This document shows, piece by piece, positions 33,165-45,825 of a stretch of 64,000 nucleotides of DNA (position 1 is its first letter; every line of letters begins with the position of its first letter). The position numbers and the translations under genes are program-made. Origin of the DNA: Aulostomus chinensis. Taxonomy: Eukaryota; Chordata; Actinopteri; Syngnathiformes; Aulostomidae. The notes beneath the pieces are model-generated. The model was not told the origin of the DNA. It worked only from the letters and a program-made list of their open reading frames with translations, and did not search any database. The DNA lies in contig JBBMOA010000022.1 of assembly GCA_037954235.1 (NCBI GenBank), positions 3,395,001 through 3,459,000 on the forward strand. Reading direction: 5' to 3'.

Positions 33165-36097
33165 TTGCCAATCTATGCGTGGCATCGAGTGACACTCGTG
33201 TATCTTCTTATTGTTGCTTCATACTTTTGTAAAACTTAATGCAGTTTTTTAGTGATGTGAGAATTTTTGTGAAGAAACTAATTTGTACGGTCATTTTAGC
33301 GGCGCCCCTCCGATGTCATCTGAGAGAAACAGAACGCATACAGTTTAGAAACAGGGATTCATAACACACACGCACACACATTCCTTTAAGTGGTGCGCCA
33401 ATTTAATTGCAATCTGTGAATTACACAGTAACGCCTGAGGCATTCAGATCTACGTCACAATTAAATCTTCCCCTAAACTGAAGGAGATTTGGCGGCCGTG
33501 GCCGCCGTCCCTCACGGTTTGGATGTGGACGTCCACTCTGTGCTGATAAATATGTTTACAAAAATCCAAATCACTTGGACGTGGAATATGGATGATAAAC
33601 GTGAGCAGAGGTTCGAAACATCTGCACAACCAAGAGCACACTTTTGTGGACGTCTCTTATGTCTCTCGGCTGACACCAGGGGGCGCTCTGTGCATTCCAG
33701 CGAAGACCTTCCAGCTGTTTTCTACTTCAGACTCTTAAGGGAGCAATGTGTAGGATTTAGGCCCTGTTAATCATCATGCTTACCGTTTAGGCCTCAGCAA
33801 AGCGGAGACATCAACAAAACTAGATGTGCAAAAACACCAGCCCAGCTCTGCTCACGGGACCAAGAACATTTCATGAAAAAATAAGTACCTGCAAATTAGC
33901 GTGCGTTCCTTTTGCAGTGGAGTGCAGTGTGGAGGTGTGAAGGGTCACTGAGTGTCTGAGGAAGGCACAGTTGTGAATATCGTGAGTGTCCCAGGGCGGA
34001 GCAGTGGTCAGCACCGTCACCTCCCAGCACAGGACGTGAACAGGATAAGCAGCAGAAAACGGATGGATGTCCGCTCCGCTCCTGCTGATAATTCCGACTC
34101 ACTGTTTCTGAGCAAGGTGGCCGTTTACAGCTACACTCCCTTCCTCCACGGGCAGGAAACTGAGATTGTCTTTGCTTCAGTTTTGTTTACCGCCAACGAA
34201 CCTCAGGAGCGGTTTTGAGTTAAAAGTCTCCACCTGGGACCGACAGAGGATCTCAGGTTCCTACCAACTTGTGTGCTGGTTTGTTTGTTTTTTTTTCCCC
34301 ACATTTTCTGAAGCTTTTATCCAGTGGGACTGAGACTGGGACGAGTGTTTTCTCAACAAACTTTACAGAGTGAAGTGTTACAAACCTCTCGCCTTCAGCA
34401 CGTTGAGTGGAACCACCTCTACATTGTCCGGCAGGACCAGCAGAGGCACTTTCCACCTCCGAAACCACACCATGAGCCTTACTTTTGTTGCACACGCAAC
34501 AGCATCTTGTAGTCAATGCTCTTATTCCTCCAGTTGGAAAATACCTTCAGAGGTGTTGTCCTTGTATCTCAACGGCTTCGTGTCAAAGGAGTTGTGGATT
34601 TGCACTACCTCTTTCATCAAGGTTGCAACATTTTTTTAAAATTTTTAGATCACAATTTTTTTTCAACTCAGTGAGTCAAAGTGCACTGTGATTGTGAAGA
34701 TTTGGGTTTTGTTAAATGGCTGCAATAATTTATGTGACTTCTCTTTGCGTTAAAAATATCTAAAGTGCAAATATGAATTTGTACGTATGTTTATTTCTTT
34801 TTTTATTTTATAGGGAGAAAGAAAAATCCAAAAGTGTGTAATTTTTCTTGCCAATATGTGCGTTTATATTTGCTTCCAGGCTGTTGTTCTGTTTTTCGCA
34901 CTTTCTATTTGGCACCAAACTGAAACAGGAAACACTTGAAAACTTTTCAGAATAAACTTTTCCTCTCATAGCAGGGCAGCGTCTCTGGCTGTTGATGTTG
35001 GGAGTATTCACCACTTCCTGTGTGGTATCCAGACTTAAACCTTAATAAGATAATCGAGCTTGAGTCACAAACACGCTCATTCACGCGTGTCACCTCCTGT
35101 CGTCTGTTGTCCTCTGGTTTATTCTGCCTGCACACGGCTTCGGTTTCACACACAGACTGACCTGCTTGTTTCCCCTCATCATGGGATCGGAGCTCACACT
35201 TTCTTCTTTTTTTTTAAATGACCTTTTCACCAGTTTTGGAACCCAGTTAGCACTTGGACAGGTGTCATAAATTCCACTTTTAGCCCACTAGATGGCGCAG
35301 GAAAGTCAATACCAGCGACGACCTACCAACCGGGTGAAAGAGATTAAATTATGAATCAGTGCAAGATATACATTTGCTTACTACTGCAAACAGTTAGACT
35401 AAAAGGTGATAGTAGGAATTCTCTACCACTGGCTAATCAAATTGTCTCGTTTATCGAGTGATATTTCAGCCTACGCGATAAAATCCACGGATTAACTAAA
35501 GTATCATTAATTCATTTTTATCTTTTAGTGAATCTGTCCTTTAGTTGAGTATTTTTGTCACGTTAACTATATTTTAACGCAGAGAAAAACTGGCTGGCTG
35601 GTTACCGGTGTTTGCATCAGACTTTTGACGAATGACCCGGATGTTCTCGCACTGCGATGTGGTGTTACAACATTTGTCGTCCCCCCCCCCTCCCAAAGAA
35701 GAAGGTACATAAACGTTTTGTAAAAGTTAACTTTTACCAATAAGGAGGTGTTTTCAGAATTCAGACTTTAAAACAAATTGACAGCCAACATGTAGACCCT
35801 GTGACTGACTTTAATAAATGAAATGACGTCGCGAAATTTGATTTCGATGTTAAGTAGGATTTTTTTGCGAAGCACTTTCATGCAGTATTTTGCGAGCTTA
35901 TAGATCAAATACGTCATCAAACAGCATGTTGTGGAACAAATATTTGTTTTTTTCGGCTAAGACTCGTTAGCATCGTTTAGCGTTTCTCATCAATACAACT
36001 GGAGGTGGAAATAATATTTACAGTGGGCTGCATCAGTATCTGTTTACTCATGCTTTGATGTACACCCCCCCCCCCCCCCCCCAAAAAAAGATATTGG
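33165..36097. other. Gene-free region after the tRNA
   Basis: About 3 kb without recognisable exons. It contains a SINE remnant at 33990-34064, short poly-C and poly-T runs, and several small open frames without family features. Confidence 0.45.
33990..34064 (+). mobile_element. Internally deleted SINE remnant
   Basis: Head (GGCGGAGCAGTGGTCAGC...CACCTCCCAGCAC) is joined directly to the tail (GAACAGGATAAGCAGCAGAAAACGGATGG). The roughly 280-bp body present in full copies is missing. Confidence 0.65.
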
Positions 36098-36855
36098 AAC
36101 TCGTCACTGTGGAGGGTTTCTCTCCCTCTCGCAGTAGTAATCATAATATTCGCTCATTATTCCAAAAAGAAGTTGTATCTATCCCTTATGTAATACCCTA
36201 TTGGAACAACTTTGTTAATAACCTTAACTGGAAAAAAATTTGGAACTTACCTGCTAAATATATAATTAACAACAAGATAAAGGAAGTATCTTTCAAAATA
36301 ATCCATCAAATTTACCCTTCTAAAGTCTTTCTCTCACAACGTTTTAAAAAAGATATTGATACTAATTGTTCTTTCTGTGTAGATCACCCAGAAGATGTTT
36401 TTCATTTATTTTGGTCTTGCCCTTTCTCTTCGGAATTTTGGAAAGATATTTGTAACCTGTGATTTTTTTTCTATTGAGCCTCATCTTTCCCTTTGTTTTG
36501 AACATATATTGTTTGGTTTCACCAACTTTCAATCTACTCATGGATCTAAATTTTATGTTATTGATCTTATAATTCTCTTAGCAAAATGGCACATCCACAA
36601 ATGTCGTTATACAAACAAAAAAACACTTTTCCTCATTTTTAAAAATGAAACCAAGCAATATATTAAATCCATCCAAAAATCTAACAATACCAAAGCTGTG
36701 AAAACCCTAAATCTGTGTACTCTTTTCAGTGTTTTTGTTTAACAAATGCTCTGTGTATAATTTGCCTCTGTATGTCCATAACCCCCTGGCTGTATTTGTT
36801 TCTCTATAAATTTAAAAAAAAAAAAAAACACACAAAAAAAACTCGTCACTGTGGA
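36098..36855 (+). mobile_element. 5'-truncated L1/Tx1-like LINE with 16-bp target-site duplication
   Basis: The insertion at 36114-36839 is bracketed by identical 16-bp copies of AACTCGTCACTGTGGA (36098-36113 and 36840-36855) and ends in an A-rich tail (from about 36815). It encodes the C-terminal end of an L1-type ORF2: KEVSFKIIHQIYPSKVFLS, CSFCVDHPEDVFHLFWSCP, and in a shifted frame after about 36460 FYVIDLIILLAKWHIHKC. The frameshift and missing RT domain make it a dead copy. Confidence 0.85.
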
Positions 36856-36945
36856 TTTACACAACTCTTAAAGGTCCATGGAATGAATTTAAAAATAAAA
36901 CTGACTGAGCCAGGATTATTGATTGGTTCAGTTGTGCCCTGAGGA

Positions 36946-36970
36946 CCCCCCCCCCCCCCCCCCCCCCCCC
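36946..36970 (+). repeat. Poly-C run of 25
   Basis: An uninterrupted C homopolymer after GAGGA. A similar 18-nt run is at about 36065-36082, just before the L1-like insertion. Confidence 0.9.
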
Positions 36971-38899
36971 GGTGATTAAGGTTGCAGCCTCAAGCATTCA
37001 CAGCCTCTGGTCTGATGTCAAGATGATGAATGCGCAGGTTTTACTGCATAACTCCTGTCAAATCCCTAACCTGTCCTTTTCTCAGAGCACAATAAGCAAT
37101 GAGCCTCTACTCAAACAAGTAACGTCTGAACACTTCTGAGGCAAAGTTTGTTCACATGGGAAGAAAAATTCACTCAGCAAGTATGAATATGTTCTGATTT
37201 GAGAGTTTTATAATCCATCTATTTAAGATGGAGAAGGATTACTTCATTTAACCTGCCAGTCATTAATACATAGAAACCAAAACAAGACACAGATTTCTTT
37301 GGCTGGGCTGGAACGATGCTAAATTGATCTGAAAGTTCAATCCACTGATGCTAGCCTGTCTTTTCTTCATGTTCCTGAGTAGCTCCTGAAAAAGCTCAAA
37401 TGTTCCACCTCCTCTGAGACTTCAGTGCTTGAGCCAAATTGGAAACATTTGCAGAACTGGAAGGATAAATGATCAATAATCCACCTTTAAATGCTGGATA
37501 CAGGAACTATTTTCTTTACATCTCCAACAAGAATCTACGGGTGTCCTGGTTATTCGTGCTGGTTTGATGCCGTTCATAGTGGTTCTCTACTTTTTAAACC
37601 CTTAATAGTGGGAGTTTTTTTTATTTCTAGATGACCCTCAGTTTTCAAGGCTACAATATTAATGATGAGACCCGTCGAATACCTCTGACGCCGACAAAAA
37701 GTTATTGTTTATATGTGTAAACGAACATTTCTCACTGTTGTTGACGGGATTCACAGACGCACCGCAGCTGAGGTGCAGAAGCTTTCTGAACAAACAAAAA
37801 TGGATGACGCTTGTGAGAGAAAAACACTTGACAAACAAACAAAAAAAAACCCTCCCTGCTGAGCAGGACAAATGGTGCAATCTGAGATGGAGGTCAGCTG
37901 CTAATAAAGAGAACTAAAATCAAGATGGCTCCCACCCAAGGGAATGTGTTTAACATCATTACTTCTCAGCTCAGGCTGTGAAACAAATACTTTGCAAGCG
38001 TGAAGTGGTGTGTTTGCAAGCGTGTGTGTGGGTGAGCGGGCCGGTGGCCAACAGGAGGTGTGGGGCCAGCCTGTGTGTTGCAAATGTGCTTCATTTGCAT
38101 TAACTGTCCCAAAGGCTTTTACATACATTGTGCTGACATTGCAGTTTCAGGGGAGTCACCTTAAACTCTGAGAGATGTGATTTTCTGATTGTTGGCATTG
38201 ATGGGACTCAGTCAGGGCTCTGATGCCGTCAACCCACACAGACAGACCAGGCCAGGCTGCGCTCCTCAGAGCTGGAAAAGATGAATCTGGCGCCGCAGGA
38301 GCGGAACGATGCCGATGACCAAACAAACGGCTCCAGCTTAACTGGAAAATTCAAATCCAGCATTGCGACAGGAGCAAAGAAAGACTCAGATTCAGCGAGA
38401 AACACGCAACCGCGTACCTGTCACCCACATTTCAACCTTCAGTCTCTGGGGGAAACTGAAATGCACAGAAGAGTTTGACTCTTAATGGTTAACGTGTGAG
38501 TGTTGATACGAATTTGGGACAATGAACTTTTATAAATTATAACAAACATGCAGTCAGCTGGGAGAACCTTTGGACCCTGATGGAACAGAGAGCGATTTAT
38601 GTCACATCACATCCAATCCTTTCAGAAAACAAGCATTTCTTCAAAAGTCGTTTTTCCCGCCGCCTCTCGAACGAACCCGAGAGATCGCGAAATTGCGCTG
38701 CCGCCGCTCCGTCATCGTGACGTCGTTCCTTCACCATCATTTTTGATCGGCTTAAATCACATTCAAATCTAAGTTGGAAGCAGAAGTCGCTACGACCCGA
38801 TCCCTGGGGACGGCTGTTGGGTCCCCACTGCTCCTGGCAGCACTACGGCCTCCCGTCCAGCAGACACCATCATAGCATGACAGTTAGTTCTGTTGTGAC

Positions 38900-38900
<1 letters not shown>

Positions 38901-38931
<31 letters not shown>
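38901..38931 (+). repeat. (GAT)n microsatellite
   Basis: About ten GAT triplets in a row, with no coding context. Confidence 0.9.
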
Positions 38932-38933
<2 letters not shown>

Positions 38934-39481
38934 ACCAAACAGCAGAAAGAGTTTATTTACAGTTCATGATGGTGCATTTCCACCTTCTTCTTGATGGGAG
39001 TACAAGCGGATCAGTTGACCCCTCCTGGTTTCCAGGGCTGCATCAGATGTATCAGATGTGATCAGTTTGGTAAAATCTTTCTTTTTTTTTTTTTTAATAT
39101 CCAATCAAGGCAGATCTTCTTGCTTCGGTAACGCTTCACTTATCAGCTTGTGAGCCATCGTCACAGGAGCCTGGCCACTCCTCTCAGATCACCCAAACCA
39201 GCAAATAGTGGACGGTAGCTTGTTTTTTTGTCCTACTCTGAACAGATCGAATCATCTAATGACCCCTCAGGTTGTCGTCGTGAGGACGATTCATCTCCGT
39301 TTTGGTGTAGCGCAAAAAAAACAGGTGCTAAAAGCATCTATGGAATCCATCCCAGTCAATAGCTAACGTGCTCAGCTCTCTTTGGTTGCCATGGCTACCT
39401 CTCACACCCAGTGACTCATTCCTGACGTCGGCTGACTGACTGGCTGCCAGTCTGTGTGTTGAATCACAACCTCCCTTTGAA

Positions 39482-39515
<34 letters not shown>

Positions 39516-39844
39516 CTCCCTCTTGTCGGAGTCAGCTGTTATTCATAGTTGTGTTCAGTCACCATGTCATTATAGACGCCGCCGGTTCTTGAGCTGAGAC
39601 AAACAAGGATAATCTTTTAACTGGTTCTCTGGAGCACTGCTCATCAGCCTACGCACCAACGTTTAATAACTTCCTATCGAATGTTGGAAATGTTCACCAA
39701 CACTTTTTATTTTCCTTTAAATTTGAGCTGCTGAGGGTCACGAACGAGTCCCCCACTTTACAGTCAGGAGTCGGAGCTGAACAGATGTTAGAATGCTAGC
39801 AAGGCTAAATGTTAGCAGGAAGTAGCATGTAGCTCAGACACATA

Positions 39845-39879
<35 letters not shown>

Positions 39880-39880
39880 T

Positions 39881-39924
<44 letters not shown>

Positions 39925-39934
39925 TCTCTCTCTC
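39845..39934 (+). repeat. Compound (TC)n(AC)n repeat, two blocks
   Basis: The pattern TC-run then CA-run occurs twice in a row, ending with a third short TC-run. This looks like a duplication of a compound microsatellite. Confidence 0.9.
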
Positions 39935-40884
39935 AAGAAGACAGTGATTTACATGTTTTGGACTGCATGACCTTCACTAGTTCCTGGTTTATTCACTGTA
40001 CGTTACTGCTTTGTTCATTTATATTCGTCTTGTTAACTATTTAACCAGTCGATACACTTTGCAGAAATCACATCAAAGTGGTGTTTTGTCAGTTTGTTTT
40101 ATTGCATTATGAGTAAAAAAAAAAAAAAAAAAAAAAAAGACATTCCTGAGTCTGTTTGATATCTGACAAAGAACCAATTTGGGAGAACCAAATGCTGAGC
40201 GTTTGTTCCCCGTGTGGTGAAACAAAAAATACAACAGAGGTCGAGCGAAGGTGCCGTGGGTCCTTCAAAGGCAGGGATCACTTGTACAAGTGTCACTTTG
40301 ACTGCGATGAAAGCAAAACGGAGCGGAAACATTTTGGTGGACGTGTACAAACTGAGAAAAGCTGAGAATCACAGGCTTCTTCTACGCTTCGCATCTTAAT
40401 TCCTTAAAACGTGTTTTGCAGGAGAAAATATTTGCTGCAGCGTTCAGGTCACTTTCTTGAAGAGTCTCTGGTCACCAACTACACACTCAGCGCGCACACA
40501 CACGGCGGTGACAACAGCCTTGGCCGTGTCAGGTAGATCTATATTTATCATCAGTGAGAAAGTTGGAGCGGTTTGCTGAAGCCTCTGCTGCTCGCACGCA
40601 CCTCCCTGAAATGTAACTCCACTCAGCAGCAACGCCGCTGGTGGTGGCTCGTCCACTCGATAGCATCACCTTCCCTGGAGCTGATGCCTGTAGAGAGCAG
40701 CCTTCAGGGGGCTTCGTCAGCTCTGACCCCCCCTCAACACTTCCGGGATCAGGAGATTTACTCACTTGGACGCCAAAACAGTAATCAAAGAGCTGTCCAG
40801 TCTATCCAGCCTGGCGTGGACGTGCTCTCATTGTCGGTCTTCATCATGCTAAATTAAACTGGGTAAGCTTGAAGTACAGTAAAC

Positions 40885-40931
40885 CCCCCCCCCACACACA
40901 CACACACACACACACACCACCACCACCACCA
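40885..40931 (+). repeat. Poly-C / (CA)n / (CCA)n compound repeat
   Basis: A C run grades into CA and then CAC triplets. Simple sequence only. Confidence 0.85.
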
Positions 40932-41030
40932 CATTACTTATAGCTTAATTTCTGGATTTCTATATGGACTCTTTATTACGTCAACTATTGAGCCATAGTC
41001 GGCCAATAGTGTTGTTTTTACATAACTTCA

Positions 41031-41116
41031 GGCGGCACAGTGGTGCAGTGGTGATCCGTCCAGGGTGAACCCCGCCTCTCACCTGAAAGCTGCAGGATGG
41101 ATGGATGGATGGATGA
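41031..41116 (+). mobile_element. Internally deleted SINE remnant
   Basis: The head GGCGGCACAGTGGTGCAGTGG is joined to the distal part (GATCCGTCCAGGGTGAACCC...) and a GGATGGATGG tail. About 250 bp of the body is missing. Confidence 0.65.
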
Positions 41117-42425
41117 ATGGATGGGACATAACATCAGAGTACAACAACTTGATGAAACAAGTCTGCCCTGAGCTGTATTTGCTTCTGTTTCAAAAACAAA
41201 AGGACTGCATCTCCATAGTAACCAAGTCAGGCTCATTCTTTCATGTTGTGCTGTTTAAGACCAGGAACCTCTCACCTGGGGAGGCCTGCCTCACATGTTG
41301 AGTACCTCCACTGGAGGGTAATGACACAGGCAGCAGTGTGTGAATGAGGGGCTGTGAAGGTTTTACGGTGTCAGAACTGGAAGTACTTGTTTGGAAACTA
41401 ATTTACGTCCCCATAGGGGAAACGTGCACGCACCTCCATGTACATTTGTTTGTCCTTTTAAAATTATTTTACAAAAAGCTCTGCATTTGAAAAAATGCCT
41501 GGCAACATTGTGATTTTTATTTGAACAACCTGATGAACATAGGGACAGCGTGTCGGAGATCACGAATGCGCCCCCCCCTCTGGCTTTGCCCCGTCTTGTC
41601 TCCATATCTGAACGCGACCTTCTGACCCGGTACCAGCATCGCGTCAACAGGCCTCTTTGTGGGAGGATCAGCATCTTTGCTCTCATCAACAAGTTACAGA
41701 ATTGAACCTCTACTGGTATTTTTGTAGTTGCTGGTATTTATTTCTAACCTTGCTTGTAAAGTAGCACCAACATTGACCCCCCCCCCCCCCCCCACAGGCC
41801 GTCTTTAATTCAATCAAACACTTCAGTGTGTGTCTGCTTTGAGTTTGAATGCGCGGGAGATAAGGTGAGTAGAAAACAGCATGACACACATCTGGCTGAG
41901 CTTTGCCTGAATGCAAATCTGACTGGGACTGAGACGGCCTCGTCTGGATGGCGAGCCGGCCGGGGTTGTGCCCTGGGGTGAGTTTCTGGAGCTTCGTCCT
42001 CACTTGATTTCAAAACATCCGTCCACATTTGGTGTTACAATGTGTCTTGGATGGTCGGATCCCAAGTAAGCGGCTCAATTTCAAATGTGATCCGCCACCT
42101 GGACAACATGTGATCCAGGAGATCTTGTTGATGCAGCCTTGGACACACAGTGAAAAGCATAAGCATCTCCATCAAGGATGAAACAGGAAAAATCAGGACC
42201 TGCTGGTTTTCCTTGTGTCCGCTTGCTGGAAACAACTTGGCAAAAGACTGATGTGAATTCTGTTACTGGACTGAACGCAAGTGGTCAGCCAGGGTGACTC
42301 CGGAGCCGTGTATCGGACACAGGCGTCAGCAGCAGTGCATCTCACTGTCCTCCTGTGTTCTGATCGCTCAACACACTGGTTAAAACCAGGCATAGACAGG
42401 GTTAAAATGAGTATGTCATGAAAAC

Positions 42426-42429
<4 letters not shown>

Positions 42430-42486
<57 letters not shown>
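42430..42486 (+). repeat. (TG)n microsatellite
   Basis: A TG run of nearly 30 units followed by a G run, about 260 bp upstream of the first eef1a TATA box. Confidence 0.95.
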
Positions 42487-42487
<1 letters not shown>

Positions 42488-42749
42488 AGGGGGGGGGGGT
42501 CAGAGCGATTCTTTCCCACCCCATCAACCCTTCACCGTTATTTCATAAATGCTGTGTTTGAACTAACGGCTGTTTCTGACCGTGTTCGAGCACCATCACG
42601 GTCATCTCCGCATTGACGTTCCTAGCTGTCAGGACCGACCGGAACCACATTGAGACGCACCATCCGGTGACGTTTGATGAAGCAATGTGTGTGATTTGCG
42701 GGGTTTACATCGAGGAGGGTCAAGGGAAATCAGGCCGCCCCCCATTCGG

Positions 42750-42837
42750 TATAAAACCACCCAGGCCATCACGGCTCTTCCTCTTTCTGTTAGCTGGCAA
42801 GGGGCAGCAGCTTTGGCCGTGAAACCCTGAAACACCG
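42750..42837 (+). promoter_or_regulatory. eef1a1: TATA box, TOP-like start and non-coding exon 1 of eef1a copy 1
   Basis: TATAAAA at 42750-42756 is followed 20-30 bp later by a pyrimidine-rich start (CTCTTCCTCTTTCTG from about 42775), the terminal oligopyrimidine pattern of translation-factor mRNAs. The non-coding exon ends at 42837 before GTAAGT. The exact start site is not determined. Confidence 0.7.
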
Positions 42838-43638
42838 GTAAGTCGTGCTCCATCCTTCCGTTAGGCGATCAGACAGAACGGCCTTTAATCTCTGGTGGTT
42901 AACAATCTATACCACGGCACTGGCCGTCCCTTTTTAGGATTTAATACTTTAAATATTGAACTTTGCCCCTCTTGTTATGTAATACTCGAGAATAACCTGT
43001 GGATTTAAAACATTTTATTCAACCACGGCTGGTGATTCTGATTCTACCGTTGCCTCAGGCCTTGGCCTCCGTCAATCGTAATATTTTACAAGCCCGGATG
43101 TGTTTCACGCGACAGCGGTAATGAGGGAGGACAGAGCCCGGGGCTGAGGGAACAAAGGGGGCTGGGGAAATTGAGCCTCCGAGGATGCGGAGTGGCATCC
43201 CTCCCTCCCGAACTACCGGACCGTCATTCGGCTACATACCTGAACAAGCTTAAACAAAACGACTTCAGAACTATTCTCGGTGTCTTACATGACGTGGCCC
43301 CGCGGTATGTAACACGTGTCTCTGCCTCGCCTGTGGCCCGGTGAGGCCTAGTAGCAGCTGCCGCATGTAGCGGCTTAAAAGTAGTAACCGCTGCGTAACT
43401 ACCATGAAAGGCGGTATCCCGTCTCAGTGCCCGGCGTTTTTAAATTAAAATATTACTGAATGTGCCCATGATGGGGAGAACAGTTGTGTGTATCACTTTT
43501 AATGTCACCCCTCACGACGTCTCGGTATGAAACTGAATGCTATCTAGTGGGTAATCATTAGCTAAGCTAATTAGTCCAGGCTAGAAAAGCAAATAAATTT
43601 AATGTGTTTTTTTATTTTGTACGACAGAACATACAACA

Positions 43639-45825
43639 ATGGGAAAGGAAAAGATCCACATAAACATCGTGGTCATTGGCCATGTCGACTCCGGCAAGTC
43701 CACCTCCACCGGCCACTTGATCTACAAGTGCGGAGGAATCGACAAGAGAACCATCGAGAAGTTCGAGAAGGAAGCCGCCGAGGTGAGTGATCCGATCTGA
43801 GCTCTGTTAACCGTTAGCAGCCATTCCAAGATGGCGGCGCCAGCGTGCCTACCGCGAGCCCTGCTACCCGGCACTAGGGTGTAACCGTGTGCGCGCGCGC
43901 GGGGTGGGGCTTACCGCGAGAAGCAGATGGTGACGGTGCACTTTATTATTCAGAGCCTGGAGAAGGAAAATGCACTTAATCACTTTTTATATATTTTTTT
44001 TTCACTTTTTTGACACATGTACATGTATTTTGGTTGAAATGTAACATTCCCAGTATCATTTAATATGGATTTGCTAAAAAAAAGTTGTCCTATTATGGGT
44101 ACCACTCTGCTTCTGGCTGTCTCAGATCTGGATTCATGAATCTCAAAATTGCGTCTTAGATGGGCAAGGGCTCCTTCAAGTACGCCTGGGTGCTGGACAA
44201 GCTGAAGGCCGAGCGTGAGCGTGGTATCACCATTGACATCGCTCTGTGGAAGTTTGAGACCAGCAAGTACTACGTGACCATCATCGATGCTCCTGGACAC
44301 AGGGATTTCATCAAGAACATGATCACCGGTACCTCTCAGGTAATCTTGCTGCTTCAGTGTACATCTGAAGCTGAGATGATTCAGCTGTCAGTGGGGTTTT
44401 TTATTTAATCCAAGCTACTGTCATTCCAGGCTGACTGCGCTGTGCTGATCGTCGCTGCTGGTGTTGGTGAGTTCGAGGCTGGTATCTCCAAGAACGGCCA
44501 GACCCGCGAGCACGCCCTGCTGGCCTTCACCCTCGGTGTGAAGCAGCTCATCGTTGGCGTCAACAAGATGGACTCCACCGAGCCCCCTTACAGCCAGGCC
44601 CGTTTTGAAGAAATCACTAAGGAAGTGAGCACCTACATCAAGAAGATCGGCTACAACCCAGCTGCCGTCGCCTTCGTCCCAATCTCCGGTTGGCACGGAG
44701 ACAACATGCTGGAAACCAGTGAAAAGGTAAGAACACATCACCTGCATGTGTCTCTGTCTAATCTGCCTGGTTGAGGTATCGATGTTAACCTTGAATGTGT
44801 TTGTAGATGAGTTGGTTCAAGGGATGGAAGATCGAGCGCAAGGAGGGCAACGCCAGTGGAACCACCCTGCTGGAGGCTCTGGATGCCATCCTGCCCCCCT
44901 CTCGCCCCACTGAGAAGCCCCTCCGTCTGCCCCTGCAGGATGTCTACAAAATTGGAGGTAAATGTTTTATGGACATACACACTAAGAAAACTGATAGCTA
45001 TGTATTGTGAGTATTCAAGGTCATCTGCTCTAAGGTATTGGAACTGTCCCCGTCGGCCGTGTGGAGACTGGTGTCCTGAAGCCTGGTATGGTTGTCACCT
45101 TCGCTCCCTGCAACCTGACCACCGAGGTGAAGTCTGTGGAGATGCACCACGAGTCTCTGCCTGAGGCTGTCCCTGGTGACAACGTGGGCTTCAACGTCAA
45201 GAACGTGTCCGTCAAGGAAATCCGTCGTGGATATGTGGCTGGCGACAGCAAGAATGACCCACCAAAGGCTGCTGATAGCTTCAACGCTCAGGTTGGTATT
45301 GTGAACACAAATTGTGATTGAACATTGAAAAAAAAAGATTGTTCAGGTTGGAGTTAATGTCCTTGCTGACTGTCCAAACAGGTCATCATCCTGAACCACC
45401 CTGGCCAGATCAACGAGGGCTATGCCCCCGTGCTGGACTGCCACACCGCTCACATTGCCTGCAAGTTCAAGGAGCTCATCGAGAAGATTGACCGTCGTTC
45501 TGGCAAGAAGCTTGAGGACAACCCCAAGTTCGTCAAGTCTGGAGATGCAGCCATTGTCAAGCTGATTCCACAGAAGCCCATGGTTGTGGAACCCTTCTCA
45601 AACTACCCTCCCCTTGGTAAGATTTTCTTCACTGATTTCCATGTGGTAGATCGGTATTATGATCAGCGCCAAATGTTAAAATTGACTTCTGTTCCCGTCC
45701 CAGGTCGTTTCGCTGTGCGTGACATGAGGCAGACGGTGGCTGTCGGTGTCATCAAGCAAGTTGAAACCAAGGAAGTAAGCGGAAAGACAACCAAGGCTGC
45801 AGAGAAGGCCCAGAAGAAGAAATGA
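43639..45825 (+). CDS. eef1a1: Translation elongation factor eEF1A, tandem copy 1
   Basis: GTPase that delivers aminoacyl-tRNA to the ribosomal A site; cytosolic and very abundant. Coding exons are 43639-43782, 44160-44339, 44430-44726, 44807-44957, 45035-45291, 45382-45616 and 45704-45825, giving 461 residues, one fewer than human. GTPase motifs visible are GHVDSGKST, DAPGHRDF and NKMD; the tRNA-binding domains 2 and 3 follow. Unlike copy 2 it has Ile at residue 6 (KEKIHINIV) and Ser at residue 23 (GKSTSTG), where the family normally has Thr. The C-terminus is lysine-rich (KAAEKAQKKK). A YY1-like AAGATGGCGGC lies in intron 2 near 43830. Exons 3-6 and their introns are nearly identical to copy 2. 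Poly(A) signals are at 46131-46141. Confidence 0.95.

Larger units (their letters stand above)
36856..42740. other. Large gene-free region with microsatellites
   Basis: Nearly 6 kb with no exon I can support. It holds a 25-nt C run (36946-36970), a GAT repeat, CA/TC compound repeats, an internally deleted SINE (41031-41116), a 16-17-nt C run near 41778 and a long TG run just before the eef1a promoter. Some of it may be regulatory but nothing shows this directly. Confidence 0.45.

Noticed and set aside
36395..36742. Separate 115-codon gene
   Set aside because: It is the frame-shifted continuation of the L1-like ORF2 end inside the 36114-36839 insertion.
38281..38478. 65-codon open frame beginning MNLAPQERNDADD
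   Set aside because: No splice context, family similarity or neighbouring exons; likely chance.
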